A stretch of 58,382 nt of DNA from Pantoea stewartii subsp. stewartii (GTDB lineage Bacteria; Pseudomonadota; Gammaproteobacteria; Enterobacterales; Enterobacteriaceae). Under the pieces are notes generated by a model that had not been told where the DNA came from, made no database searches, and saw only the letters and a program-made list of their open reading frames with translations. The stretch spans positions 1-58,382 of the forward strand of contig NZ_VZPF01000025.1 in NCBI RefSeq assembly GCF_008801695.1. Direction: 5' to 3'. Shown piece by piece: positions 28,995 to 36,865 of this stretch (position 1 is the first letter of the stretch; the number at the start of each line of letters is the position of its first letter). Made by a program: the position numbers and the translations under genes.

Positions 28995-30086
28995 TTACAG
29001 CATGATGGTCATCAGATAGCCGACAAATAAGGCCAGGTGCGCGGCACCATTCAGCACATTCGTTCTGCCGGTTGAGAAGCTAATCTGACACAGGATCAGA
29101 GAGGCAATCATAATGACCATCTGCGGCGGTTCCAGGCCGAATATCAATTCCTGGCCTGTCAGCGTCGCAATAATAGATACCGCCGGTACGGTCAGCGAAA
29201 TCGTGGCCAGCACTGAGCCAAAGAACAGGTTCATCGCGCGCTGTACCTGGTTCATCAGGACGGCCCGGATGGCACCCAGACCTTCCGGTGAGAGGATCAG
29301 TAACGCCACCAGGAAGCCGGTGAACTGCTTCGGTGCGTTGAGGTCGGTCAGCAGATGCTCCAGCGGGTTAGCATTCATCTTGGTGACGGCAATCACCGCA
29401 ATCAGATGCACGATCAGCCAGATGGCGTGCCAGAGGCTACTGTGCGCAGAAGGTTTACCGTGGTGAGGATCGCCATCATCACTGTCATCTTCGTGCTCAT
29501 AGACAAACAGGCTCTGGTGCGTTTTGGTCTGAATCAACAGGAAAACGCCATACATCGCGGCAGAAATAGCGGCAATCAGTAAACTTTGCGCAGCGGTGAA
29601 ATTTCCGCCCGGCAAGGCATTCGGAAACACCAGCACCAGGATGGCTAACGGAAAAATAGCGATCAGGTATTGCTTTACTCCGGCCAGATTCACGTATTGC
29701 GTCGCAAACTTTCTGCCGCCCAGCAGTAAGGCAAAGCCCACCAGCCCGCCGGTCACGATCATAATGATCGAGTAGAGCGTATCGCGCATCAGCGCAGGTG
29801 CCGCATCGCCGGTGGCCATCAGTGCCGAAATCAGGCTGACTTCCAGAATCACGACAGACAGGCTGAGGATCAGGGAACCATAGGGTTCGCCCAGGCGGTG
29901 AGCCAGCACATCCGCATGACGCACCACGCTGAACGCGCTGCTGAGAATAGCAACCAGCGCCAGTAAATTAATGCCGACGACGAGCGGGAGTGAGGTTTGT
30001 GCACCAAAAAAATAGAGTACACCCAGGGCAATAAGGGGAAGTATCAGTGAAAACTCTTTGTGACGTGTTTTTTCATGTAAAGGCAT
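28995..30086 (-). CDS. chaA: Calcium (sodium, potassium)/proton antiporter
   Basis: 363 residues, 366 in E. coli, with about eleven membrane helices. The two CaCA-type repeats include RLGEPYGSLILSLSVVILEVSLISALM and FLVALLILSPEGLGAIRAVL, with the acidic loop YEHEDDSDDGDPHHGKPS between. Extrudes cations in exchange for protons. Divergent from chaB. Confidence 0.96.
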   Translation of the reverse strand: MPLHEKTRHKEFSLILPLIALGVLYFFGAQTSLPLVVGINLLALVAILSSAFSVVRHADVLAHRLGEPYGSLILSLSVVILEVSLISALMATGDAAPALMRDTLYSIIMIVTGGLVGFALLLGGRKFATQYVNLAGVKQYLIAIFPLAILVLVFPNALPGGNFTAAQSLLIAAISAAMYGVFLLIQTKTHQSLFVYEHEDDSDDGDPHHGKPSAHSSLWHAIWLIVHLIAVIAVTKMNANPLEHLLTDLNAPKQFTGFLVALLILSPEGLGAIRAVLMNQVQRAMNLFFGSVLATISLTVPAVSIIATLTGQELIFGLEPPQMVIMIASLILCQISFSTGRTNVLNGAAHLALFVGYLMTIML

Positions 30087-30451
30087 TCACTCTCCTCGCT
30101 GCTGAATAAAAGGGGCAATTCATTTACCCACCCTGACAGGGAAATATATAAGTCAGGCAGTGTAACTTTTCAATCGAACAGCAGGTGAAAATTTACCGCT
30201 TTTTACTTTAACACACATTCAGCCTGAAAAGGGGTTTATAAAAATTTATTCCCGCTTTTGACAGATAAATCAGTCATCAAGTAAATCCTCTTTCGCGATA
30301 ATCTTCCGCATTATTGCAAAATACATCCCAATAAGGTGATCGTTAATGCCGGAACAGAGAAATAACAAGCGGAGAGGCGCAGAAACCACAGTTTGCATTT
30401 TGGCTTATCTGCGCCAGACTTATAAACCATCATGTTAGAGGAGGATAAACG
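30087..30451. other. Intergenic region between chaA and chaB
   Basis: About 365 AT-rich bases with no gene. Promoters for chaA and chaB must lie here. A TTGACA at about 30257 and TATAAA at about 30420 are possible promoter parts, but no convincing pair is seen. GAGGAGG precedes the chaB start. Confidence 0.4.
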
Positions 30452-30682
30452 ATGCCTTATGCTAAGCGAAGCGACCTGCCAGAAAGCGTTAAGCACGTCC
30501 TGCCAGCGCATGCCCAAGATATCTATCAGCAGGCCTTTAACAATGCCTGGTCACAATATAAGGATCCCGATGACCGACGAGGCAATGAATCACGCGAGGA
30601 AGTGGCCCATAAAGTGGCCTGGTCAGCGGTGAAACATGACTATGAAAAAGGGGATGACGATAAATGGCATCCCAAAAAATAG
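30452..30682 (+). CDS. chaB: ChaB, small cation transport regulator
   Basis: 76 residues, charged and helical, matching the ChaB family (PYAKRSDLPESVKHVLPAHAQDIYQQAFNNAW, KVAWSAVKHDYEK). Proposed regulator of the ChaA antiporter. A strong GGAGG lies six to ten bases before ATG 30452. Confidence 0.95.
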   Translation: MPYAKRSDLPESVKHVLPAHAQDIYQQAFNNAWSQYKDPDDRRGNESREEVAHKVAWSAVKHDYEKGDDDKWHPKK

Positions 30683-31108
30683 TGTGTTGCGTTGTGGGCC
30701 TGAACAGCAGGCCCGTTTATATGTCCCGTCCCGCCAGCATCATGTCCGTTCTCACGCGCATTTCTTCCCTCTGATCGCCCACGTTTCAGGCTTCTTGTCG
30801 CGCCCACGTTACGCATGTTTACTTCACGTTGCGCGAGCAGGGGTTATCCTGAACGCCAGGATGCCGTGAAGAAACTCATCAGCCCTTACCGTTTTACGCG
30901 CTGTAAAACACTTTTTTGGGTGTTATAGCTGCCGCTTTTAATAGTTAAATAAAGGCTATTTTTTAGCGGATATTCCCACTCTTACTTGAAACTGATTTTG
31001 TTAATAATTAATGTCAGTTTAATGAATACAGCGTAAATTTGTGAATGTTCACGCAACAGAACCGAGGAGTGTCTTACACAGGACGTGGTGAAAGTCGAGG
31101 AGGTCGCA
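30683..31108. other. Intergenic region between chaB and chaC with terminator-like hairpin
   Basis: GGGCCTG (30696-30702), loop aacag, CAGGCCC (30708-30714), then GTTTATA, a weak terminator for chaB. The rest, about 390 bases, has no gene. The AT-rich part near 30930-31060 probably carries the chaC promoter. Confidence 0.5.
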
Positions 31109-31783
31109 TTGCTTACCCGGGAATTTTTATTAAAAGCGGATTGTAAAACATCATTTGGTGATATTGAGGAGACATTACTGTGGAGTTGTGAACAGCGCGC
31201 GGCGTCGCTGGCGGCAACCCTGGCATGTCGGCCCGATCACAGCCCGGTATGGATCTTCGGCTACGGTTCTCTGATGTGGAACCCGGTATTTGAAGCCGAT
31301 GAAGTGGCATCGGCCTCGCTGCACGGCTGGCACCGTGCCTTTTGCTTGCGCCTCACAGCCGGGCGCGGCACGGCTTCCCATCCGGGGCGCATGCTGGCGC
31401 TGAAAGAGGGTGGCATTACGCAGGGACTGGCATTTCGCCTGCCGGAATCACAGCTGCACGACGAACTGGCATTACTGTGGAAGCGTGAAATGATCACCGG
31501 CTGCTATTTGCCGACCTGGTGTGAGCTGGTGCTGGACGATCAACGCCGCGTGACGGCGCTGGTTTTTATTATGGATCCGCGTCATCCGCTTTATGAACCG
31601 GATACCTGTCCTCAGGCGGTTGCGCCCCTGATCGCAGCGGCCAGTGGACCGTTAGGCTCGAACGCCCAGTACCTGTTTTCGCTGGAAGAAGAACTGACTA
31701 AGCGCGGGATGCAGGAGGACGATTTGATCCGCCTGGCGCACCAGGTGCGTGAACTGCAGCAGCACTGGCCAAGACAGGCGTAA
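31109..31783 (+). CDS. chaC: Glutathione-specific gamma-glutamylcyclotransferase
   Basis: Degrades glutathione to 5-oxoproline and Cys-Gly. The start was set at TTG 31109: GAGGAGGT at 31097-31104 is well spaced and the resulting N-terminus MLTREFLLKADCKTSFG aligns with E. coli ChaC MITRDFLMNADCKTAFG. An upstream GTG at 31085 gives eight extra unmatched residues. 224 residues. The substrate loop VWIFGYGSLMWNP and catalytic glutamate region LWKREMITGCYLPTW are present. Converges with the ppkA-like gene. Confidence 0.93.
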   Translation: MLTREFLLKADCKTSFGDIEETLLWSCEQRAASLAATLACRPDHSPVWIFGYGSLMWNPVFEADEVASASLHGWHRAFCLRLTAGRGTASHPGRMLALKEGGITQGLAFRLPESQLHDELALLWKREMITGCYLPTWCELVLDDQRRVTALVFIMDPRHPLYEPDTCPQAVAPLIAAASGPLGSNAQYLFSLEEELTKRGMQEDDLIRLAHQVRELQQHWPRQA

Positions 31784-31812
31784 TCCGCGCCCGCCAGGCC
31801 AGCAGCATCCGG

Positions 31813-33219
31813 TCACTGGGTTGGGTTAATCAGCCAGGTGCCCGGTCTGTCAATTACCACGGACTGACTGCGCGTCGTATTCCCGGCATGCACATCAATG
31901 CGGTACTGGCCTGCCGCCAGGTTCAGCACGGCAAAACCGTTGCTGCTGGCGTGCAAGGCCACGGGCTGACCGTTCAGTACCACCTGTTCATCACCGGCCA
32001 GTTTCAGGTAAACCATCGCCAGGCCCGCGGGCACCGTGCCGGTCGCTGGTGCAGCACTGCGTTTCGCCACCTGCGGCACCGAAGCGGTTTGCGAGTTTTC
32101 AACCCACACCACCGCGCCGACGGCAATAACGGCAACGGCGGCCAGCGCCAGAAGCCCCGGTGACAGACGACGCACTGTGCGTCCGGTCAGCGGTTCCGCC
32201 ATCGTCGCCCCGTGATTCATCGCCAGGACCACCGGTGGGACCGTGTCGGCCGCGGCTGCGTCCAGTTGGTTTTGCGCGTCATTGCGCTGTTGCAGACTGT
32301 TAACGACCGCCTCCACATCGCTGACCGGTAAGGCAATGAGGGCAGCAAACACGTCGATGCTCTGCGGACGATCGTGCGGTTTCATCAATAGCGCACAGTC
32401 AATGGCATGCAGCAGCGGCAGCGAATAGCCTGAAGGCTTACGCACTACCAGCGGTTGATAGTTGTCTTCAATGCAGCGCACCACGCTGACCGGCGGCGGG
32501 GAGCCGGTAATCAGCGTGTGCAGTACCGCGCCCAGCGCATAGATGTCTGTCCACGGGCCTTGTTCACCTTCGCCTTCTTCGCTGTACTGCTCAATGGGGG
32601 CAAACCCCGGCTTCAGCATGATTTCGGTTTCATCAGAGAGATTGCCTATCTCTTTGCGGGCGGAGCCAAAGTCGAGCAGCACCGGCAGTTGATTTTCCTG
32701 AATCTGGATATTATCCAGCGAAATATCACGGTGCAGATAGCCAGCCTGATGAATGGTATTGATAGCCCCCAGCAAGGGCGGCAGTAAGCGGCGAATCCAG
32801 TCTTCGGTGATAGACTCATGGCTGGTTAACTGCCACTCTTTCAACGTCATGCCGTTGTAGTAAAGTGTGCCCATATAGGCGGTGCCGTTTTGTTCCCAGA
32901 AGCGCAGGACATGCAACAGGCCCGGATGATTGAAGCGTGCCAGCAGTCGGGCTTCCTGAATAAAGCTGTTCAGACCGGCATTAAACAGCTTCTGAAAACG
33001 TTCACCGCGCAACTCCAGCGACATATCCGCCGTCCTGACCGCCAGCGAAACAGGCATGTATTCTTTAATGGCAATGGTGCGTTCAAGTTGATGGTCCCAT
33101 GCGCGATAGACAATGCCGAAACCGCCGCCGCCAATCACCTCTTTGATTTCGAACTCGTTAAAGCGATATCCGTCAGGCAAGGCATTCGGTACTGCTTTCT
33201 GATTGTCATTAGCCGACAT
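31813..33219 (-). CDS. ppkA: Type VI secretion-associated Ser/Thr kinase PpkA-like
   Basis: 468 residues from ATG 33219 (twelve open codons upstream are not supported). Kinase domain about 18-290: glycine loop GGGGFGIVY, K52 in AIKEYMP, HRD at 163-165, DFG at 183-185. A single membrane helix at about 355-373 is followed by a periplasmic domain of about 95 residues ending WLINPTQ. It resembles a PEGA-type beta domain rather than the von Willebrand or sulfatase-like ends of better-known PpkA proteins. In T6SS the kinase phosphorylates Fha to switch on assembly, opposed by PppA. Both partners are encoded next to it. Last gene of the leftward cluster. Confidence 0.88.
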   Translation of the reverse strand: MSANDNQKAVPNALPDGYRFNEFEIKEVIGGGGFGIVYRAWDHQLERTIAIKEYMPVSLAVRTADMSLELRGERFQKLFNAGLNSFIQEARLLARFNHPGLLHVLRFWEQNGTAYMGTLYYNGMTLKEWQLTSHESITEDWIRRLLPPLLGAINTIHQAGYLHRDISLDNIQIQENQLPVLLDFGSARKEIGNLSDETEIMLKPGFAPIEQYSEEGEGEQGPWTDIYALGAVLHTLITGSPPPVSVVRCIEDNYQPLVVRKPSGYSLPLLHAIDCALLMKPHDRPQSIDVFAALIALPVSDVEAVVNSLQQRNDAQNQLDAAAADTVPPVVLAMNHGATMAEPLTGRTVRRLSPGLLALAAVAVIAVGAVVWVENSQTASVPQVAKRSAAPATGTVPAGLAMVYLKLAGDEQVVLNGQPVALHASSNGFAVLNLAAGQYRIDVHAGNTTRSQSVVIDRPGTWLINPTQ

Positions 33220-33263
33220 AGTGGACTCTCTGAACTGGGCCTGCTTGCCAGGCAACGCGATAA

Positions 33264-34205
33264 TTAATGGATGTTACGCCAGACACCTGCGCCGGGATCA
33301 ACCTGATCCGCGCGCAAGGTGTCCACAAGTAACACATTCACTTTCTGTTGTGACGGTAAACTGCCTGACCACCGGCTACGCAGCGTGTCGAGCCGTGCAG
33401 ACAGGGCGCTGGCATTCTGCTGCGCAGTGGCTTTATCCGCTCTGACCAGAAGGGTGCCCTCAAACCGCCACAGATGTTGCGTATCGTCGAAAGGCAGCAC
33501 CAGCCAGCTGTCAGGCGCATCGGCACGGGTCACAATCATGCGCTGTTTATTGACGCTAACGATTTGCAGGGCGTTACCGGCAATGGTCAGACTGGCGATC
33601 GGGTAACCCTGGTAAAACGTGACAGCAAGCGTCTGCGGTTGGCCGTGTCCACTGACGGTAATATCACTGTTGCCTTCGAGCCAGCCTTCCGACGAGCAGC
33701 GCAACCGACCGCCTTGCGGGACAAAGATCGACAATCCGTTTTCGTCCCATGCGGTGCGAAAGCGGCAGCCATCAGGTAACGCAAAATGCTGTAACGGGGT
33801 GCTGTCTGCTGGCCGCGACGCGACAACCGGAACGTTACTGCTTGTGGCAGCATCGGCGTTCACAATCAGACGCCAGTTCTGCAATTTACTGGCGCTGCCG
33901 GAAGCCAGCACGCAGCCCTGGCTGTTGGTCATTTGCCAGGGCAGAACGTCCAGTTCATTACACTGATTCGCTAAAAGTGTCCCGACGCGCGGCAGGAACG
34001 ATTTAAGGATCTCTGCATTCTGGCTCTTACCCGAGACAATACGCAGTGGCAGTGTCTCCTGGCACCAGTCGTCGGGCGTTTTGCCTTCAACGTTGTCGAT
34101 ATACACTTCCAGTTCGAGGCTGGGTGAGTACACCACGCGATAATTTTCCGCCTGCGCAGTAAAGGCCATCAACAAGGTAGCCAGAGCGGGCAACCACACT
34201 TTCAT
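33264..34205 (-). CDS. Unknown exported protein of the T6SS-like cluster
   Basis: 313 residues from ATG 34205, which begins a clean signal peptide (MKVWLPALATLLMAFTAQAEN). Upstream in-frame codons overlap pppA and were discarded. No domain recognised. The mature part has three conserved-looking cysteines pairs (DDWCQETL, NQCNEL, GCVLASG, GCRF, LRCS) that could form disulfides. It sits between pppA and ppkA in the same operon, so it could sense a signal for the periplasmic end of PpkA, playing the part of Tag-type upstream sensors. That is inference from place only. Confidence 0.7.
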   Translation of the reverse strand: MKVWLPALATLLMAFTAQAENYRVVYSPSLELEVYIDNVEGKTPDDWCQETLPLRIVSGKSQNAEILKSFLPRVGTLLANQCNELDVLPWQMTNSQGCVLASGSASKLQNWRLIVNADAATSSNVPVVASRPADSTPLQHFALPDGCRFRTAWDENGLSIFVPQGGRLRCSSEGWLEGNSDITVSGHGQPQTLAVTFYQGYPIASLTIAGNALQIVSVNKQRMIVTRADAPDSWLVLPFDDTQHLWRFEGTLLVRADKATAQQNASALSARLDTLRSRWSGSLPSQQKVNVLLVDTLRADQVDPGAGVWRNIH

Positions 34206-34215
34206 AGCGTTTCTT

Positions 34216-34995
34216 TCATCCATCACGAGAAGGCAGAAAACGGGTTGAGTCAGCCAGCGAATAAAGCAGCGTGGCCTCCTGCGGTTCGCCGATCCACACG
34301 GCCAGCGCACTCAGATTATCTTTCTTTACTTCACGGCTCACGGCATGTTCCATCAACGTCAGCCACTCTTCACAGGCATTCACCATGCGCAAGGTCTGCT
34401 CCATTTCCCGGGTGGTCAGATTGAGCCAAAACCCGTCGCTACAGACTAAAAACGCATCGCCGTCTTCCAGCAGTATTTCGTCAGAAAAGCTCACAGGATG
34501 GGCAGGTTCTGTGCCGAGCGCATTATAAAGTAAATTACTGTTAATTCCGGTATTTTCATAGCCTGCCTCGCTCAGTTTTTGCACAAGGCTGTGGTCGCGG
34601 GTGACCGCATTGAGCACGCCATGCCGAAAGTGGTAAACCCGGCTGTCGCCCGCGTGCGCCCACCATGCGCGCTGTCGGGTGCGGTCGATAAACAGGCCCG
34701 CCAGCGTGGTGCACATCGTGGCAAAATTCGGATTATTACCCTGTGCGATTTCAAGCACAGAGCGGCACGTTTCTATCGCCTGCTGTGTGAAGGCGAGAGT
34801 AAGGTGCGGACAGGTGTGCAACTGAGTCAGCAGGCTGTCGCATACCAGTTGTGCCGCCTGTTCCCCACCGGGCAGTCCCGCTACGCCGTCGCATACCACG
34901 AAGCTGGCCTGATGGGCATCCAGTACCACACCGGTGCGATCCGCATGTTCATCACGCTGACCTTGCTGACTTCGCTGGGCAAACGCGATATTCAT
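34216..34995 (-). CDS. pppA: PP2C-type protein phosphatase PppA-like
   Basis: 259 residues with the PP2C metal-binding motifs RDEHADRTG, VCDGVAGLPGG, AHAGDSRVYHFR, CSDGFWLNLT and KKDNLSALAVWI. In T6SS it reverses PpkA phosphorylation of Fha. Start overlaps the fha stop by four bases (ATGA). Stop lies ten bases before the exported protein gene. Confidence 0.92.
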   Translation of the reverse strand: MNIAFAQRSQQGQRDEHADRTGVVLDAHQASFVVCDGVAGLPGGEQAAQLVCDSLLTQLHTCPHLTLAFTQQAIETCRSVLEIAQGNNPNFATMCTTLAGLFIDRTRQRAWWAHAGDSRVYHFRHGVLNAVTRDHSLVQKLSEAGYENTGINSNLLYNALGTEPAHPVSFSDEILLEDGDAFLVCSDGFWLNLTTREMEQTLRMVNACEEWLTLMEHAVSREVKKDNLSALAVWIGEPQEATLLYSLADSTRFLPSRDG

Positions 34996-36119
34996 GCATC
35001 ATCCGTACGCGCCTGGGAATCTTTGTACTGATTCACCTCCATGTCGTAAGCATGAAGGAAAGCTTCACCAAACAGCGTATGGAAATCGTCTTCGATTTCA
35101 CCCGCAGTGCGCTGATAGCGGCGAGTGAAATAGTCCCACAGTGCGGCTTTTTGATAAGGCGTAAACGGGACTTTTGACACGGCACCGTCTGACTTCGCCT
35201 GCTCCTCCAGCCCCTGCGGATTAAACGACTGCAACATGGCGGCGATGATGGCGCGGATCCCGGCGATCATGCCCAACTGATGTGCCTGCAGATCCACCAG
35301 CGCATCCCGTACCGCCTGTTCAGGCTGCATAAAGCCCGGCATCTGGCTCTGGTACATCTGCATCAATACGGTTTTGCCCGAGGGCAGAATCTTGAACGGG
35401 TTATTCGCTTCGTTCAGGATCATTGTCATTTCCGCTTTGACGCCCCGTTTAAGGATAGAGCGCGACGACAGCAATGCCACCGTGCCCTGCGAAAACAGAC
35501 TTAACATGCGGCCAGTGGTCCGCATCTGTTCTTCGTTAATCACCGTATTGTGGCCGTTGCTTAGTCCCATACCGTCAAGCAGCGCCGCGACCAGGTTGTC
35601 GTGATCGTGTGCGGCGGACGAGGGTGCATATCGGGACTCACCGGCCTGGGGATCGATGGCCAGTCTGGCATCGCCCCGGTGGTCGTGGCGTCTGGCGACA
35701 GGTTCCTGAGCGACCTCTTCGACTTCAGTAAATTCGGGGATATCCAGCGGATTCGTCTGCGGGCCCGCATGGCTAAAAAACGCCAACGGATCGCTGTTGA
35801 TGCCCTGTACCGCAGGGTCACGTACGTCGATGGCATAGTCGCCGATGCGCAGAGCATCCCCGTGTTTCAGGCTCACCTGCATTCCCCGGCTGAGCGGCAC
35901 ACCGTTGTGTTCGACCGGTGTCACGCTGCCCTGATTAGTCAGGCGGCACTCTCCGTTACAGGACAGGTGCACCAGCGCCTGCAGACGAGAAATAGAACGG
36001 GCTTCATCCGGTAACACCAAATCGTTATCCTGACTGCGGCCGATCGTGCCGCCCGGCGGATGAAACGTGACGGTTTTCACCGGCACATCAGACGTGCATT
36101 GAACGATGGTAAATTGCAT
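34992..36119 (-). CDS. FHA-domain protein of type VI secretion (TagH/Fha)
   Basis: 375 residues. FHA fold at about 1-105 with the phosphothreonine-binding residues in GGTIGRSQDNDLVLPDEARSISRLQA and NGV near residue 70. The C-terminal half (LLSLFSQGTVALLSSRSILKRGVKAEM, NNPFKILPSGKTVLMQM, DYFTRRYQRTAGEIEDDFHTLFGEAFLHAY) is the T6SS-specific VasC/ImpI-type domain. It should be the phospho-target of the kinase/phosphatase pair encoded beside it. Confidence 0.9.
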   Translation of the reverse strand: MQFTIVQCTSDVPVKTVTFHPPGGTIGRSQDNDLVLPDEARSISRLQALVHLSCNGECRLTNQGSVTPVEHNGVPLSRGMQVSLKHGDALRIGDYAIDVRDPAVQGINSDPLAFFSHAGPQTNPLDIPEFTEVEEVAQEPVARRHDHRGDARLAIDPQAGESRYAPSSAAHDHDNLVAALLDGMGLSNGHNTVINEEQMRTTGRMLSLFSQGTVALLSSRSILKRGVKAEMTMILNEANNPFKILPSGKTVLMQMYQSQMPGFMQPEQAVRDALVDLQAHQLGMIAGIRAIIAAMLQSFNPQGLEEQAKSDGAVSKVPFTPYQKAALWDYFTRRYQRTAGEIEDDFHTLFGEAFLHAYDMEVNQYKDSQARTDDA

Positions 36120-36153
36120 GAGCTATCCCGTTATGAAGGACAAAGGCAACGTC

Positions 36154-36852
36154 TCACTCGAACATCGGTGGATAGAGGCCGTTGCGTCCCGGCTGTGCAC
36201 CTGCTGCCGGATTAAACAGTAATGAGAACAGTTCTGCCGTGAGGGTACCGCTATGCTTGTGTGTCGCATGTACGAAACCGTCACTGCGGTTGCTCCACCA
36301 GTAACTTATGTGTTGCTGCGGGTCGAAATGTTCGGCGACGTCCTGCCAGCTCAGTGTGCAGGGCAAATCCGCGAAACCGATTACATCCATAATATCTGAC
36401 GGCTGCTGGACCGGGACCATCAGCGGAGCCAGGGCCTGGATGTGCTGATCGAGCTGGTCCGGGCTCAGGCCGTGAGTCACGGCATTCAGCAGCGTGGCCC
36501 CCAAATCCTGATACCAGTCTCCCGAGATCGTTAACTGTGCCGGATGCCACTGACTGAGCGGAAAGCTCAGCAAGGCCAGCAGCGGCCAGGCGCGCCCCAC
36601 ACGATCGCATGACGGTAACAGGCAGCCCATCTGTACCTGCTGACGCGTTGGCGTGATCGGTAACACAAAATTCCACACCGGCGCGCGCAGAAAATCGGCG
36701 CTCACGGCCGCGTCCTGCTGATGCCAGTGAATGAGGCCCTGCTGAAACCAGTGATTCCACGGCGTGATGACCTGTTCAGTGAGCCGATGATGTATAAAGT
36801 CCCCTGTTGAGGGCAGTTTGCCAAACCAGCCAGGGGCCAGAGATACAGACAT
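36154..36852 (-). CDS. tagF: T6SS accessory protein TagF/ImpM-like
   Basis: 232 residues from ATG 36852, preceded by GCGAGGTG. The N-terminus SVSLAPGWFGKLPSTGDFIHHRL and LPITPTRQQVQMGCLLPSCDRVGRAWPL are typical of the TagF (DUF2094) family. TagF represses T6SS assembly post-translationally by binding Fha in Pseudomonas. It directly follows the short tssM gene with a clean gap of 13 bases. Confidence 0.88.
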   Translation of the reverse strand: MSVSLAPGWFGKLPSTGDFIHHRLTEQVITPWNHWFQQGLIHWHQQDAAVSADFLRAPVWNFVLPITPTRQQVQMGCLLPSCDRVGRAWPLLALLSFPLSQWHPAQLTISGDWYQDLGATLLNAVTHGLSPDQLDQHIQALAPLMVPVQQPSDIMDVIGFADLPCTLSWQDVAEHFDPQQHISYWWSNRSDGFVHATHKHSGTLTAELFSLLFNPAAGAQPGRNGLYPPMFE

Positions 36853-36865
36853 GTTCACCTCGCCA

